A stretch of DNA of 64,000 nt from Dromaius novaehollandiae (lineage: Eukaryota; Chordata; Aves; Casuariiformes; Dromaiidae), in NCBI RefSeq assembly GCF_036370855.1, contig NC_088098.1, positions 201,359,336 through 201,423,335 on the forward strand, in the 5' to 3' direction. Shown here one piece after another: positions 1-11,964 of this stretch. The stretch's first letter is position 1. Each line of letters opens with the position of its first letter. The position numbers were made by a program, and so were the translations under genes. The notes under the pieces are model-generated. The model worked only from the letters and a program-made list of their open reading frames with translations, was not told where the DNA came from and did not search any database.

Positions 1-1746
1 CCTGCCTGCTTTGGATCACTGCGTCTTTGGCACCAGTAATTTCAGAAGCTTCTGGTTTGGGATCTTGATCAATAGACTTAGAAAGTTTTCTGGATAAAAG
101 AAAAAGGAATTTAAAATATCTTGTGGCTTCCTAACATGTTTAGTCTGGTCTGATTTTTCAGATTTGCTGTAAGTTACATTTTGGTCATCCAGTGTAGCAA
201 GAGATACTGCCTTTGGAACCTACATAAAACTTAATATTTTCTTGCTTTTGGAGGATAAATATATTCTACTTCTACAAACTTACGTTTTAATGTTCTACAA
301 ACTTACGTTTTAATGTTCTACAAACTTACGTTTTAATGTTCTCCCTCCACTATCTTACAGCCTTTGAGCTGACAATCAGAGGGGCCCTTAATGAGGGAAA
401 CGACAGTGTTTTTAATTCTCATGAAAAGGAAAGGAGAGTTCAGGCAGTTCCTAGTTTTCAAAGTAGAGGTGTTTAGTTTTTAAATGCTATCCTTCTGTTT
501 GGTGATTTTCAATAAATATTTGTCAAAATCTACAGCTGAAAAGCTGTATTACATTTTTTCTGAGCAAAACAAAATCAAAGCAACTTCTTAGTTTAGTTAG
601 TTGCTGAGACAAAATAATCAAAAAAGCATACCACATGGACTGTGCTGATTTTAATAATTAGTAACCCAAGTGCTTGTGTCATGTCAAGTGCGAAATCTTG
701 AAAATGTTAATTTATAAAACATCCTATACCTAATTCAGATATATGTAACCCAAGCTCCATACTATTCAAAAATTCTTTAAGTAGCTAATAATTAAGTATG
801 GCTTAGAATAGTTAGGGTTTGGGCTGATATTTTGCAGAGTTTTCACATCAAAAATGCATTGTTAATAGACTGGTCTCCCTTCCCCCTTATCCACTGGAAA
901 CCTTGGGCTCATAACACTCTCCAGGCTAGAGGTATCAGGTCAGCTTCTCACCAATCAGGTGTAGAAGTGTATCCAGATATCCCAGGAAAATGCATTTAGT
1001 ATTTTCTGGATCTTTTTCGTTCACGCTTAAAACCACAGTATCAAGAGTTGTAGAGTGCTTAGAGGATCTCCTGAAGGCTGGGAGAGACTTTGTGCTTGAA
1101 CACTTCGGTTTGTACTGACTATTCCACTCATTTTCCTCCTGGCTGCTACCAAACAAGTCAGCTTGGGGCTGCAGTGTCCTATGTAGACATGCCTCCTTCC
1201 TGCCTTTCACAGAAAAGTAGTTGGAGTAGTTGGAGAAAAGTATATTGTAGAATGTTGAATGGGTAAATGAAATAATAAAACTTCCTTTTGTTTAGCATTG
1301 TCTTCCAGAAGTTTATATAGTGAATTATAATTAATTATATGCAAAAACAAGAAGCTGGGGTTAATTTGAGGATTATTTTATCTCACTAGTGTGGGCTTAC
1401 TTTGTTCACACCATCTGCATATAAGCTCCCAGTGTAGCCTGAGATTTAATCTTTGTTATGTGGAGAATGTTCTAATAATAAGCACGTGCAGGGTGTAATG
1501 TCTGACGAAGACTTAAAAAGCAAACAAACAAAAAAAACAACAAAAAACACTTTAATCACTAGTTATTTTTTTAAAGGCTTTAAATTAGTGGGAGAAATAT
1601 TTCCAGCATTTGTCTTCGTGTTTCACTACTGAGCAGAAGTAATAGAACTAAAAACAATTTGAAAATAAAACAGTTCCTGTTTGGGGGTGGGTTTTTTGTT
1701 TGTTTTAATTGGGTAAACAGTTCTGTATGTCTTGTTGTTTTTTCAG
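1..1746. other. NPAT intron (3' part), non-coding
   Basis: No NPAT coding segment is visible here. The preceding NPAT exon, which in human ends in FLGLQ, must lie left of the window. The stretch is AT-rich and holds a 23-bp tandem triplication (270-338). It also contains two antisense open segments (about 1-82 and 935-1210) that I could not assign to a gene. The intron ends with a T-rich tract and an AG at 1745-1746. Confidence 0.8.
270..338. repeat. 3 x 23 bp perfect tandem repeat
   Basis: Three identical copies of a 23-bp unit run head to tail at 270-292, 293-315 and 316-338, followed by the first four bases of a fourth copy. The unit starts TTCTACAAACTTACG and ends TTTTAATG. The lack of any mismatch suggests a recent duplication or strong homogenisation. 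Confidence 0.95.
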
Positions 1747-1843
1747 GGTGAAATTCATATGTCAGAAGAGGCTATACAGGACATTCTAGAACAGACAGAA
1801 TCAGATCCAGCTTTTCAGGCACTCTTTGACTTGTTTGATTATG
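1747..1843 (+). CDS. NPAT: NPAT coding exon (acidic helix segment)
   Basis: The acceptor is TTTTTTCAG and the donor GTAGGT. The 97 nt open in phase 0 with GEIHMSEEAIQDIL and end in LFDLFDY plus one base of the next Gly codon. The block is acidic and nearly identical to human NPAT just downstream of its FLGLQ exon end. Confidence 0.96.
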
Positions 1844-4800
1844 GTAGGTATATTATTCTCGATTGTACCATTATTATACAGCATCATGAATGATGAGGTT
1901 TTTCAAATATTTCTTGAAGAAGCAAAGTAATTCAGCAGATTTCTTTTGCAAGAGAAATAGACTATATGGCATCCATGTCCCTCAGTGCAGAATGAGATAC
2001 TTACATATCCTTATTTGTGGATATGAAGTGGAGCATTTTCACATAGCTGAAATTCAGATTTTGTGCTGACTCGCAGTGATTTTTTTATTGCTGCTATTTT
2101 AGACTCTCCTGGTCCAAAGGATGATGATTCCTATTTATTTTTCTATTCTGTTGTAAATTTTTTCTACTTTTCCAGTCAGAGATATCTTCAAATACAAGAT
2201 AAGGATGTTGCTATGTTATTGCTGGATCTGTAATAAAAATAGAATAATAGTTGTTCTTTGCTCAGTTTAGGATGGCATTTCTTGAATTTGAAATCCAGAT
2301 GTTTAATTTAAAATGTATTAATTACTTTTCTGTGTAAAATGATGTATTTAAACATTATTGGTGCTTTATTTTGAAAATAGGAAAGAACAAGGTAAACAAA
2401 AATTTACCTGCTGGTATTTCTGGTCAGAGCGGAGTAGAAAATACAATCCTGGTGGATGAAAATAACCTGGAAACACTTGAAACTTCTTTAGGAACAGAAG
2501 AAACTAGTAAGTATTTTTCCCCCCCTAAAATCTCTTCTAGTATGTTCATTTTTATTATAAGAATACTTCCAGACAATTTGATTCTGTATATCAAAGGCTT
2601 CATGTTTTCAGTCTGAAATTTACATTTCATGGACATACAGTTGTGCCTAGTCTGTTTAAAAAGTTTGACTGTTAAATTTAAAAGCAGTCCATCAGGGTAC
2701 TTGTAAGTTATGCTTGATGAGCTCCGGAATGAAATCAGAATGTCTGCAAAGCCTATTTACTCCTTCCAAACAGATACCCTGCAATTTTCAGTGTGGATCA
2801 CATGAAATTAATATAAAGATAATATTTTACATCAAACCGTACTAATCTTTTCTCTCTGTTCTGTAACATGTTGGTTAATTAGTACACAAAAAGAGTCTTA
2901 CTGAGTTGGACAAAATGTATATCTGGTCTGTCCACCCCATTCTTAACAATAGTCAGTAGCAGATATTTAGAGAAAACATATGAGAAATAGAGCAAGAGGT
3001 CTTTATCCTGAGATGTTCTTTTGAGCTTCTGGAAATCTGATTTAGTGACTTGAGCCATTTACTTGTTACATATATACTTATTTATGTGCAAACTGAATCA
3101 CCAGGTCACCTGATCTATCTAGTCTAACCATGTGTTTTCCACTCAGCTTGAAAATAAGGATTAGATGAGTAGTGTTATTCCCATTTAGTTTTGTGTGAAA
3201 CAGTTTTCCATTAAAGTGATTTGTGACTATAAAAACCCTGTAATAGAATCATCTGTTGTAATAATTATGGAACCAATTTGGTCTCTATTTTACAGGTGAT
3301 AATTCTAGAGAATCTCTATCCTGTAAGGATTTTCATTTAGGAGAAGCATCGTGTGCCTTGAAGAATAGCATTAATGATGATGATATGGCTAAGAAAAATA
3401 CAGCTAATGAACAGTTGCATGGAAATTGTAGACCAAAAAAGCAGACTGAAATGCTTAAAACAGTTACCACAGATCAAATTGGAGAGCTTGAAATCACTTT
3501 TGACTCTGTGCCTGGTTTGACTGAATCTACCAAAAGACGGAGTTCTGTCAGTGAGTGTAATGAACACTGTGGAGATACTTATAATAAAGAGTCAGCTGCA
3601 TTAGTGTCTGAAAGTGAAAGAGCTGTGGAAACTGAAAAAGACACACTAAGTCATAATGCTCAAAGTAGTCCTGGTTTGGAATATGTTCATTCTGGTAGTT
3701 CACAGATTTCTCTGGTTTCATTGGGAAATGGTACTACAGCCAGTGAAAACAGAACACAGTCTGGAAGTAAATGTCACTTATCGCCAGATACATCACTATC
3801 TGAAAAAACTCATATTAAAAGCCCTTCTGATGGGAGCCCTGGCCACAGCGTGTTGCTAAGAAAAAATAATTTGTCGATTTCTAGCCAGTCAGCAGATTCA
3901 GAAAAAGAACAGGCCGTCACGAATGATACGGCGACATTACCTGGTATTTTACAGCAGAGTTCTAGCCACCACTCCAGCTGTCAGGACCAGGGTAAGCAGT
4001 CAGACTGTGCTGTTAGATCTGCTGTGAAAATTTCAGATCTTGACAAAACAGAGTTGCAGCTTGAAGTTATTGATACTTCTAACAAACCTTATTCAAATGA
4101 TCAGCATATGCTCAATAAGCCTTGTAAGAAAGATTTTAACCTCCCTTCGGGGCTATCAAACTCAGAGGGAACACAAGTGGAAATGCAAGAACCTTCATCT
4201 TCTACAAAAGTAGATGCTGATAATATATTTTTCTCTTCTGGTGATGATGCATGTACAGAAATTTCTGTAGTATCCACTGAAAATAATCTTACTACGTCTG
4301 ATATATGCCATTCACCTCTCCGAGAAACTGCATCCTCAACAGATGAGTCTGGCACTGAGGCCAAAAGTATTAGTGGTGTATCTTCTAGTAGTCAGCCAAT
4401 GGATGTTGATTCTTCAAATATAATGTCCCTCAAAATCATCATCAGTGATGATCCATTTATTTCATCAGATACCGAGTTAAATAACGCTGTTTCCAGCATC
4501 ACAGGAGAAAATTTGCCAACTATAATACTGTCTTCTCCAGCCAAATCCCCAACCAAAACTACAGGCCTGTCCAAATGCCTAACTTCAGAAGATACTGAAA
4601 AAAATGTGGATTCAGCATTGGCAGAGCAGGATCTCCTTGTACTTAGACCAAAGGATCCTGTTGTTAGCTCAGTTAACACTCAGAATGAGGATTGCACTGT
4701 TTTTTCAGTTGCTGGTGCAACTAATCTTTCCAAGGAAGGGGGATTTATACAGTTGATGCCAGCAACAAGCACAGCTTTTGGCAATTCAAATAACCTCTAC

Positions 4801-7800
4801 ATAGCCACCTGTGTGGCAGATCCAGCTACTTTGGGCACAGCTGTAACTCCGTCGAATGTGGTTGTGTTGCCTGGCAGTTCTATGCCACTTGCTGCCCAAG
4901 CTCCAGCTGTACAACAGTTACGGACTCCTCCTAGATCCAGCAATACCTTTGCAGCAAGCCAAACTCTCTCTCCAAACTTCCCACAAGGTAATCTAGTTTT
5001 GAAAAATCAATGAAAATTTGTTGCATATATATAGCTGTTTTCACTCATTTTTGTAAATGCACTAAAAGTAAAAATGATTTTTTAAACATTGCTCTATCTG
5101 CCCCTTGAAACTAGCCAGGAATTACATATTTTGTGAATACATTATTTGTTATTAAGAATGAAATAAAAATTACAAGAGTCCTAGATAGATTATGCTGCTT
5201 TGAAAAAAATAGCCTCATAGTTCAGAAGCTCACATTACATGATTTTAGCGGTGATAAATTTATGGATGTTTTGGCTTGCAGTATAGAAGATGACAGTATT
5301 TCAGCTAGCTTTGCCTTAAACTGCTAAATAAAGCAGTGGAATGTTCTACATTACTGTGTGCATCTTTATTTATCAATGACAATTCGCATTTTAGGAATGC
5401 TGCTTCTAGTGGCCAATATATGACCAATTCTGATCCTATTTTAATGGAAAAATAGATAGTCACAGAGATTTTTTTTTTTAAAAATGTAACTGCCTAAAAC
5501 AGAAAGATTTTGTTGCCAAGAGAAAAAGCAGGATCACATATGCTAATACTTCATTTCATACATATTTGATTAAATTCTGTTATAACTTTTTTTTCTTTAA
5601 TAAAATTCTTGTTTACAAGTAAGTTCTTTTGTATTGCGGGTATTCATAATGTAGTCTGGATACCTGGCTGGAGACAGATAGCTTGTCCAAAATTATTTTC
5701 TTGTTTTGTTTTGTTTAGTTTCGTTCCAAAAAACTAGTCTGTGCTGTGAAATTTAGCTCTGTAATAAGTATTTTGCTTGTGAGTATGAATTCTTTTTGTG
5801 AAAGAGTCACACCAATGAAAACTGTAGTACATCTAGACAAAGATGAAAGTAAAACGTTATTTTCTTTCTATAATAATGCTCTCCTGGTGCCAGCATTTTT
5901 ATTACCACAGGAATAAAAATTTTAAGTGTGTTTCTGATGTTAAACCTAACCAAAAATATAAACAACTTGCAATCAACAAATTTAGACTTCTTCCCGAAAG
6001 TTTAAACTTGTCACAGTTATCCATGAGCTTCTATGTGATCAGAGGTCAGTACAGCATTATGTGCAGAATCTTAAGAGTGCTGGCTTTTTTTATCATTAGG
6101 ACTTCTTTACGCAACTGTTATCTTCAGCTTTTTATCACAGGAAGAGAAATAGAAATATGTCCATTTTTCTGCTTTTGATATTTTTTCTGCATGTGTTCAT
6201 GGAGCTACTCCACACAGTTCATCACTTTTCAATTAACATGCAATAATAATTTCCCTATTTTATGATTCCTGTGTGTCTGGTAGCCAGAATCTTTTACAAT
6301 CTGTTAGGAGAAGGGATTTGATTTAAGTCATTAAGTAAGAAACTTTGGCTTAAATAGTCCAAATTAGTCTCACTGTGCTTTCTTCTTTTTTTTTTCTTTT
6401 TTTATCAGTTGATCTCAAGCCTGCTAATGAACTAGAGTCTTTGACTAATGAGCTATAGTCTTACATTTGACACCTTTTACCAGCCAGGAGTATACATTAA
6501 ATATCTACATATAGACAAAACTAGTCTTTTTCAACTTGTTTTTCAGTCATGTAAGGAAGGTGTTCTGGATGCACCAGAAAATTAAAAAAAAAAAAATTCT
6601 CCTATCAACTTTTGGGCATGCTATTGTAGGGAATAGAATGCAAATAATACTTTGCTTACTAAGCACCAAGCTGAGCTATTTAATTAAAGTAATTTTAAAA
6701 AAAAGAAAAAAAAACATTAAAACTTCAAGCCTTAACATAGGTGTGTTATACTTTAAGCTTCATTTTTTTTAAGGAGGAAAACAAAGTTTAATTTAAGAAT
6801 CCATTTAAAACAAAAAATAACACTTGTATTCACCTTGTTTAGTAGTAGTCATCTGTGGTGAGGACCCTACTTTTCTTTAAAAACCAGATCTTTTCTTGCC
6901 ACAGGTTTTGACCATGCATAACTTCAAGGAATCCTGTCTTCACACTTCTCACTTATTTTCTGTGTATTTTTAATCCTTTGGTATTTTTTTAGGTTCCGCT
7001 ATTATAATAGCATCTCCAGTGCAACCTGTCTTGCAAGGAATGGTGGGAATGATCCCCCTCTCAGTAGTGGGACAAAATGGAAATACTTTCTCAGCACCTG
7101 CTCGCCAGGTAACATGTTACAGATAAATCTTTGTCTTTTCAAAATTAAAGCTGAAGTTTTCCTTAGTCTTTTGGTAAATTGTAAGGGGATATTTTGATTC
7201 TTTCAAGGTTCTACATATGCCCGTAGCAAATCCGGTGTGTAACAGAAGTGTTCCTAAACTACCCATCCCTCCCAAATCTCAGAAGATCCCTGGAGCAAGA
7301 AACAAGACTAATACAGGTACCTGCCTTGCATCTTTGAGAACAGCAGAAATGACAGTTCTGAAAACATGCCAGTTTTTAGTGAAAACATTTTATAAATGCC
7401 ATTCTCCTCTGCCAGGTAACAGCTGGGGTGGCTTTGACAGAGGCCTGTACCTGTCATTAGTAACTATATTTGTTCAATTTACAAATAAGAACTGCCCGCA
7501 TATTAAATAATTTGGAACTCAGAATCAAGCTTGTTGTAGAAATTTAATGTTTCAAGACTCTAATGCAGTTATAAAATTATACTTTTCTTTATATTTTTGA
7601 TCATTTTTCATCTCATTAGTTCAAAGTGCAGTTTATTGCTGCCATTGAAACCAGACTGCACTGAAATACCAACAGTTCTAAACATTTATTAAGGATGTCT
7701 ATCTTGGATATTTATCTAATAGTAGTATTGCATATTTATACAAAAATGCACTCTGCTATCTCTTTTCTCTTTACCATTTTGTGTATATATAAATGTGTAC

Positions 7801-10800
7801 ATTCATTTCATTGAGAGATTGCTTCTTTAAATAGTACATTTAAACAAGACTGGAATTTAATTCATTTCTCAGTATTGGGACAAGGTAAATAAAAAATAAA
7901 TGAAAATAAATAAATTTAGTTTGAGTTACAAGGGCAACCTGTGTTTCAGCTTGTTTACCTTTTAAAAAGAGTAGGCCTGTCCATAAAAGTGAAAATAGAA
8001 TGAAGCTGCAGATTAAGAAACAGGCTAGGATTTTATACTTAGTCTGTACTCTGATTAGGTGATGGGTAACTAAGAGTTGCCTGTAGTTATATCCCTTCTT
8101 CTGCTTACAAATTCTTGTACACTTGTAAAATTTGTAAGTCCAATTTAATTCATTTTTTTTCTTGCCAGGCCTATCTGTTATTTTTGATTAGACAGCAAAC
8201 TGCTTGTTCATACTTAATTGGTTACCTTTGCTAATGTATTAATCTGTAAATCTTAAAATTAGGAAAATGTTGCAGAGTTTCACTGCTGAATTTTTTTTAT
8301 TGATTCTTTATCATGTGAAATGTTACTGTACTGTGAGTCGATTTACTTGGATTACTGCAGTTTAATGCTTCATCTGTTGTTCCAGGAAAATTGGTAACAA
8401 GTGTGGCTGAGCCTTTGAGCCATCCAAATTCTCGTACGCAAAGGTTAGTAATGCCAGTTATTCAAACTTGCTTTCTTTTCCTTGCCATGGATTTCTTTGT
8501 GCAGTATGGGGAGGCAGGGGAGGGGGAATGACAGTTTTTTAAACAGTGGCATAAGCAATATGCAATCAGCACTTTTTTTTTCCTCCTTTCTGTCTCCTAA
8601 GAGTATTGACGCATAGTGGTGTGTGCTACTGCTGGTGCTGCTGCATATTAGTGACAAACTAAGACTCAAATTCTGTTATTACTGTTCCTTTGTTAATTTA
8701 ATATGGTTTTGTATTTACTTTCTCCTGTCTCAATTTTCGAATAGAAGTTGTTTGAAAAGAGTCTGAGCTAGCAAAAATTGCCTGTTACATTTACTGGAAA
8801 AATTTAAAGAATAAAACCATAAAACCATTTTTCTCCTTTTCTATTCAGACTGGACTAGTAGCTGTGGTGTGGGGTTTTTTTTTTCTTTTTTTTTCCTCTC
8901 CTTGCTGTTACTGCACTCTGGCCCAAATCCAGTAGAGTTTGTCAGATTGTGTTCTGCACCACTGTCTCAGCTGTGCATTGCTTTCTCATTTATCAAGTGA
9001 AGGGTCAAGGGAAGGATGGCAAGGAGAATCGCATGCTAACTTTATATTGATGAATAAAATTTAATTCCTAATCAGAACAGGTACTAGTCCTCTCTTGGGC
9101 AAGTGAGAGAATAAAACAAGGCATCAATAGTAACTCTTATTGCTAATGGACTTACGGAAACAAAAGGACATTGGAAAGAGCAAAAGAGTGAAGGAGGAAA
9201 TAGAAGTTGAGTTAAAATACTAGTGGTGAAGAGTTCTCTTATGTAAGAAAAAAAGCATACTTCTAATAAAAAAAATCTACCTTTTAAGAACTCAGTTAAA
9301 AAGTTGGGAAAGAAAACTGGAAGAAAACAAGAACAAAGTAGTCAACCTCTTATTAAAATATAAAACATATATATTAAAAAATATATATATAACCGAAGTA
9401 TACACTATACATGCATGTGAAGGCGGTTTTAGGAAAGCCACAGAAACAAGATCTGGGATAATACCCTTTGGAGAATTCAGTTTTCTGTTAATTTTTCCAT
9501 CTCCAGTCATATATGTTCAGCATAGCAAAGGGAGCAAAATGTTCCATGTAAAGAGAGAGAATTTCGTATTTCTGCCCTTTGCCCTGTGTTTTATCTCAAA
9601 TTTCACTGAAATAAAACAGTCTACTACCACTCACTTTCTTTGGAGTTACCATCCCAAAGATAACTTGTCTTTTCCTCCTATAAAGCATAATGGCTTATCT
9701 GCACTGGAGAATGGGGCTAGTGTAGATGAATATGCAGAATCCTCTCCTGGAAATGCAGTGTATGCCAGGAAGGAGGGCACAGACATAACAGTGGTCTGAG
9801 CTGATAGAGCAGAAGCATTTTTCTTTTGACATTGCTAAAGTGCAGTAGTGACTTTTTCACACTGACGTGGCCATTTGACAGATGGAGACCGACCCCTCTA
9901 GAGCTCGTGTGTTCTCATCCAAGTGCCCATCAGAAGCTGTACTGGGTCAAACCAAAGTTTGTCTTGTTCTGTATCCTATCACCAACAGTGAGTGCCTAGG
10001 TGAGAGTACTAGAACAAGGCAAACACATGATGATATCGCATAGAATATTCTGCCAGCTTTTTAGTTGTTTCAGCTCTGAGGATTTCCAGAGCTAGAAACA
10101 GTATCTTTGTATGCAGTATCCCATGATAAGACTTTCCTATCAAGAATGTGCTCAGTTGCATTTTGCACTCAAGTGAATTACCAGCATCCACAGATATCCC
10201 AGGGCAAAAAGTTCTGAAGCTTAATTACATGCAGTGTCTGAACCTGTTTGTTTTGAACCTAACACTAGTTTTATTTGATGCCCCTGGTTCTTCTGTTGGA
10301 AGATACAGCAAAGAATAGCTACTTCTTCATTTGTTTTCTAGAGCTCTGTTGCATTTCACCTTAGGGGAGAGCCTTTTCCAGGCTAAAGAGCCTTAGTCTA
10401 CCTGATCGTTCTTTGTACAGACTCTGTTTCATACCTTTCTACCTTCCTTGTTGGTCTTCTCTGAACTTCCTGCAGTTGTTACCCCTTAGTCCCGATCTTT
10501 GTATGTTGATTAAATATTTATACTTGCCAAATGGAGAAAGCTTTAAATTGGGTGTTTTGGGTGAGGAAGAACTTACAGCCAGCTGAAATAAACTTGCATA
10601 ATAAGAATAAATATGTCACTGAAGTATTTTCACCTCATTTTCAGGACTGGAAATTCAGACAAGCTTACCAGTGCAGAGCTAGGAAGGAAAGCAGAGGAGA
10701 ACTTGCTTGTTGTACCAGTAGAAAGCATGAGCTCAAATTCAAGACAAAGTGAAAGTCACAGGAGAGTGCTTTGCTTTGATAATGTCCTACCCGCTCCAGG

Positions 10801-11908
10801 AGGAAATACTCAGATTCAGACTACTAAGAGTTTACCCCAAAAAGAAAGGAATGAAAATACTTTATTTGCTGTTGACTCTGCATCCTCTTCTGCTAAAGCA
10901 CAGGCAACAAAGAGAGAGAAAGATAAAACATTGCCTAGAATTCTGTGTAAGCCAGAAGTTGGTAGCAACAGAAGCGCATCTGTGAAGGAGCCGCAGCCTG
11001 AGCGGAAGGTGGTAACTGCAGGGCTTCCATTAGATCCCTTCCACAAGACTACAGCAAATAAAGAGAATGAGTTACGAAGAGATAGTGATGAAAAACAGAA
11101 GAACCAGGACACTGCCAAACTCTCGAATGGCCAGCAAAGTGTTAGCTTATGGAATGAAAAGACAGTTGCTTCAGTGCAAGAGCTGAACAAAAAACAAGGG
11201 TCATTGTCAAATGGGAACAGCAAATCTTCAGCGTCTGTTTCTTTGTCCTCAAAGGAGTCAAAACGAGAACCAGCTAAAGTTTCCAACCAAGGCCTTTGCT
11301 TGGCAAGTCCTTTCACTAAACAATGTGTAGAAATGTTGCAAGACATTCAGTGGCATAGCCCTACTAGTAAAACAGTTGAAAATGGAGAATTACCAGTACC
11401 CCGTACACCATCTGGCGTTGGGGACAGGCACACAGATGATACCACGGATAGCGTGAGGACACCGACCTGTCGGCGTTTCAATGAGGATAGCACAACACCT
11501 AGAATAATGGTCCCTCCTGCTACTCCAGACTTACCTGCCTGCAGCCCAGCTAGCGAAACAGGTAGTGAGAATAGTGTCAGTATGGCTGCTCACACGCTGA
11601 TGATACTATCACGGGCTGCCATTGCAAGGACTAGCACTGCAACTCCACTGAAGGATAATACTCAGCAGTTCAGATCCTTAAGGAGCACAGTAAAGAAAAG
11701 GAAGCTAGAGGACTTGAATGAAGGTGAGAGAAATTCTCGCTCTGCAAACAGAAAAGATCTTCAAAGCTCTCCAACGCCATCAAAGAAGAAGAAAATAAAG
11801 GCAAGTACAGGCATTTACTTTTTAATTGTTAAATATATAATAGACTGAAAATTATTTATAGTGGGATGGTAGTCCCACTGTCATCCACTTTTTTCTAGTC
11901 CAAATCCC

Positions 11909-11964
<56 letters not shown>

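Noticed and set aside
4101-4679. Minus-strand open frames of 87 and 95 codons
   Set aside because: They are shadows of the large NPAT exon 3296-4987.
10009-10191. Minus-strand 60-codon frame
   Set aside because: It is the eroded CR1 ORF2 C-terminal segment within 9935-10485.
10816-11346. 176-codon minus-strand open frame
   Set aside because: It is the shadow of the NPAT exon at 10645-11800.
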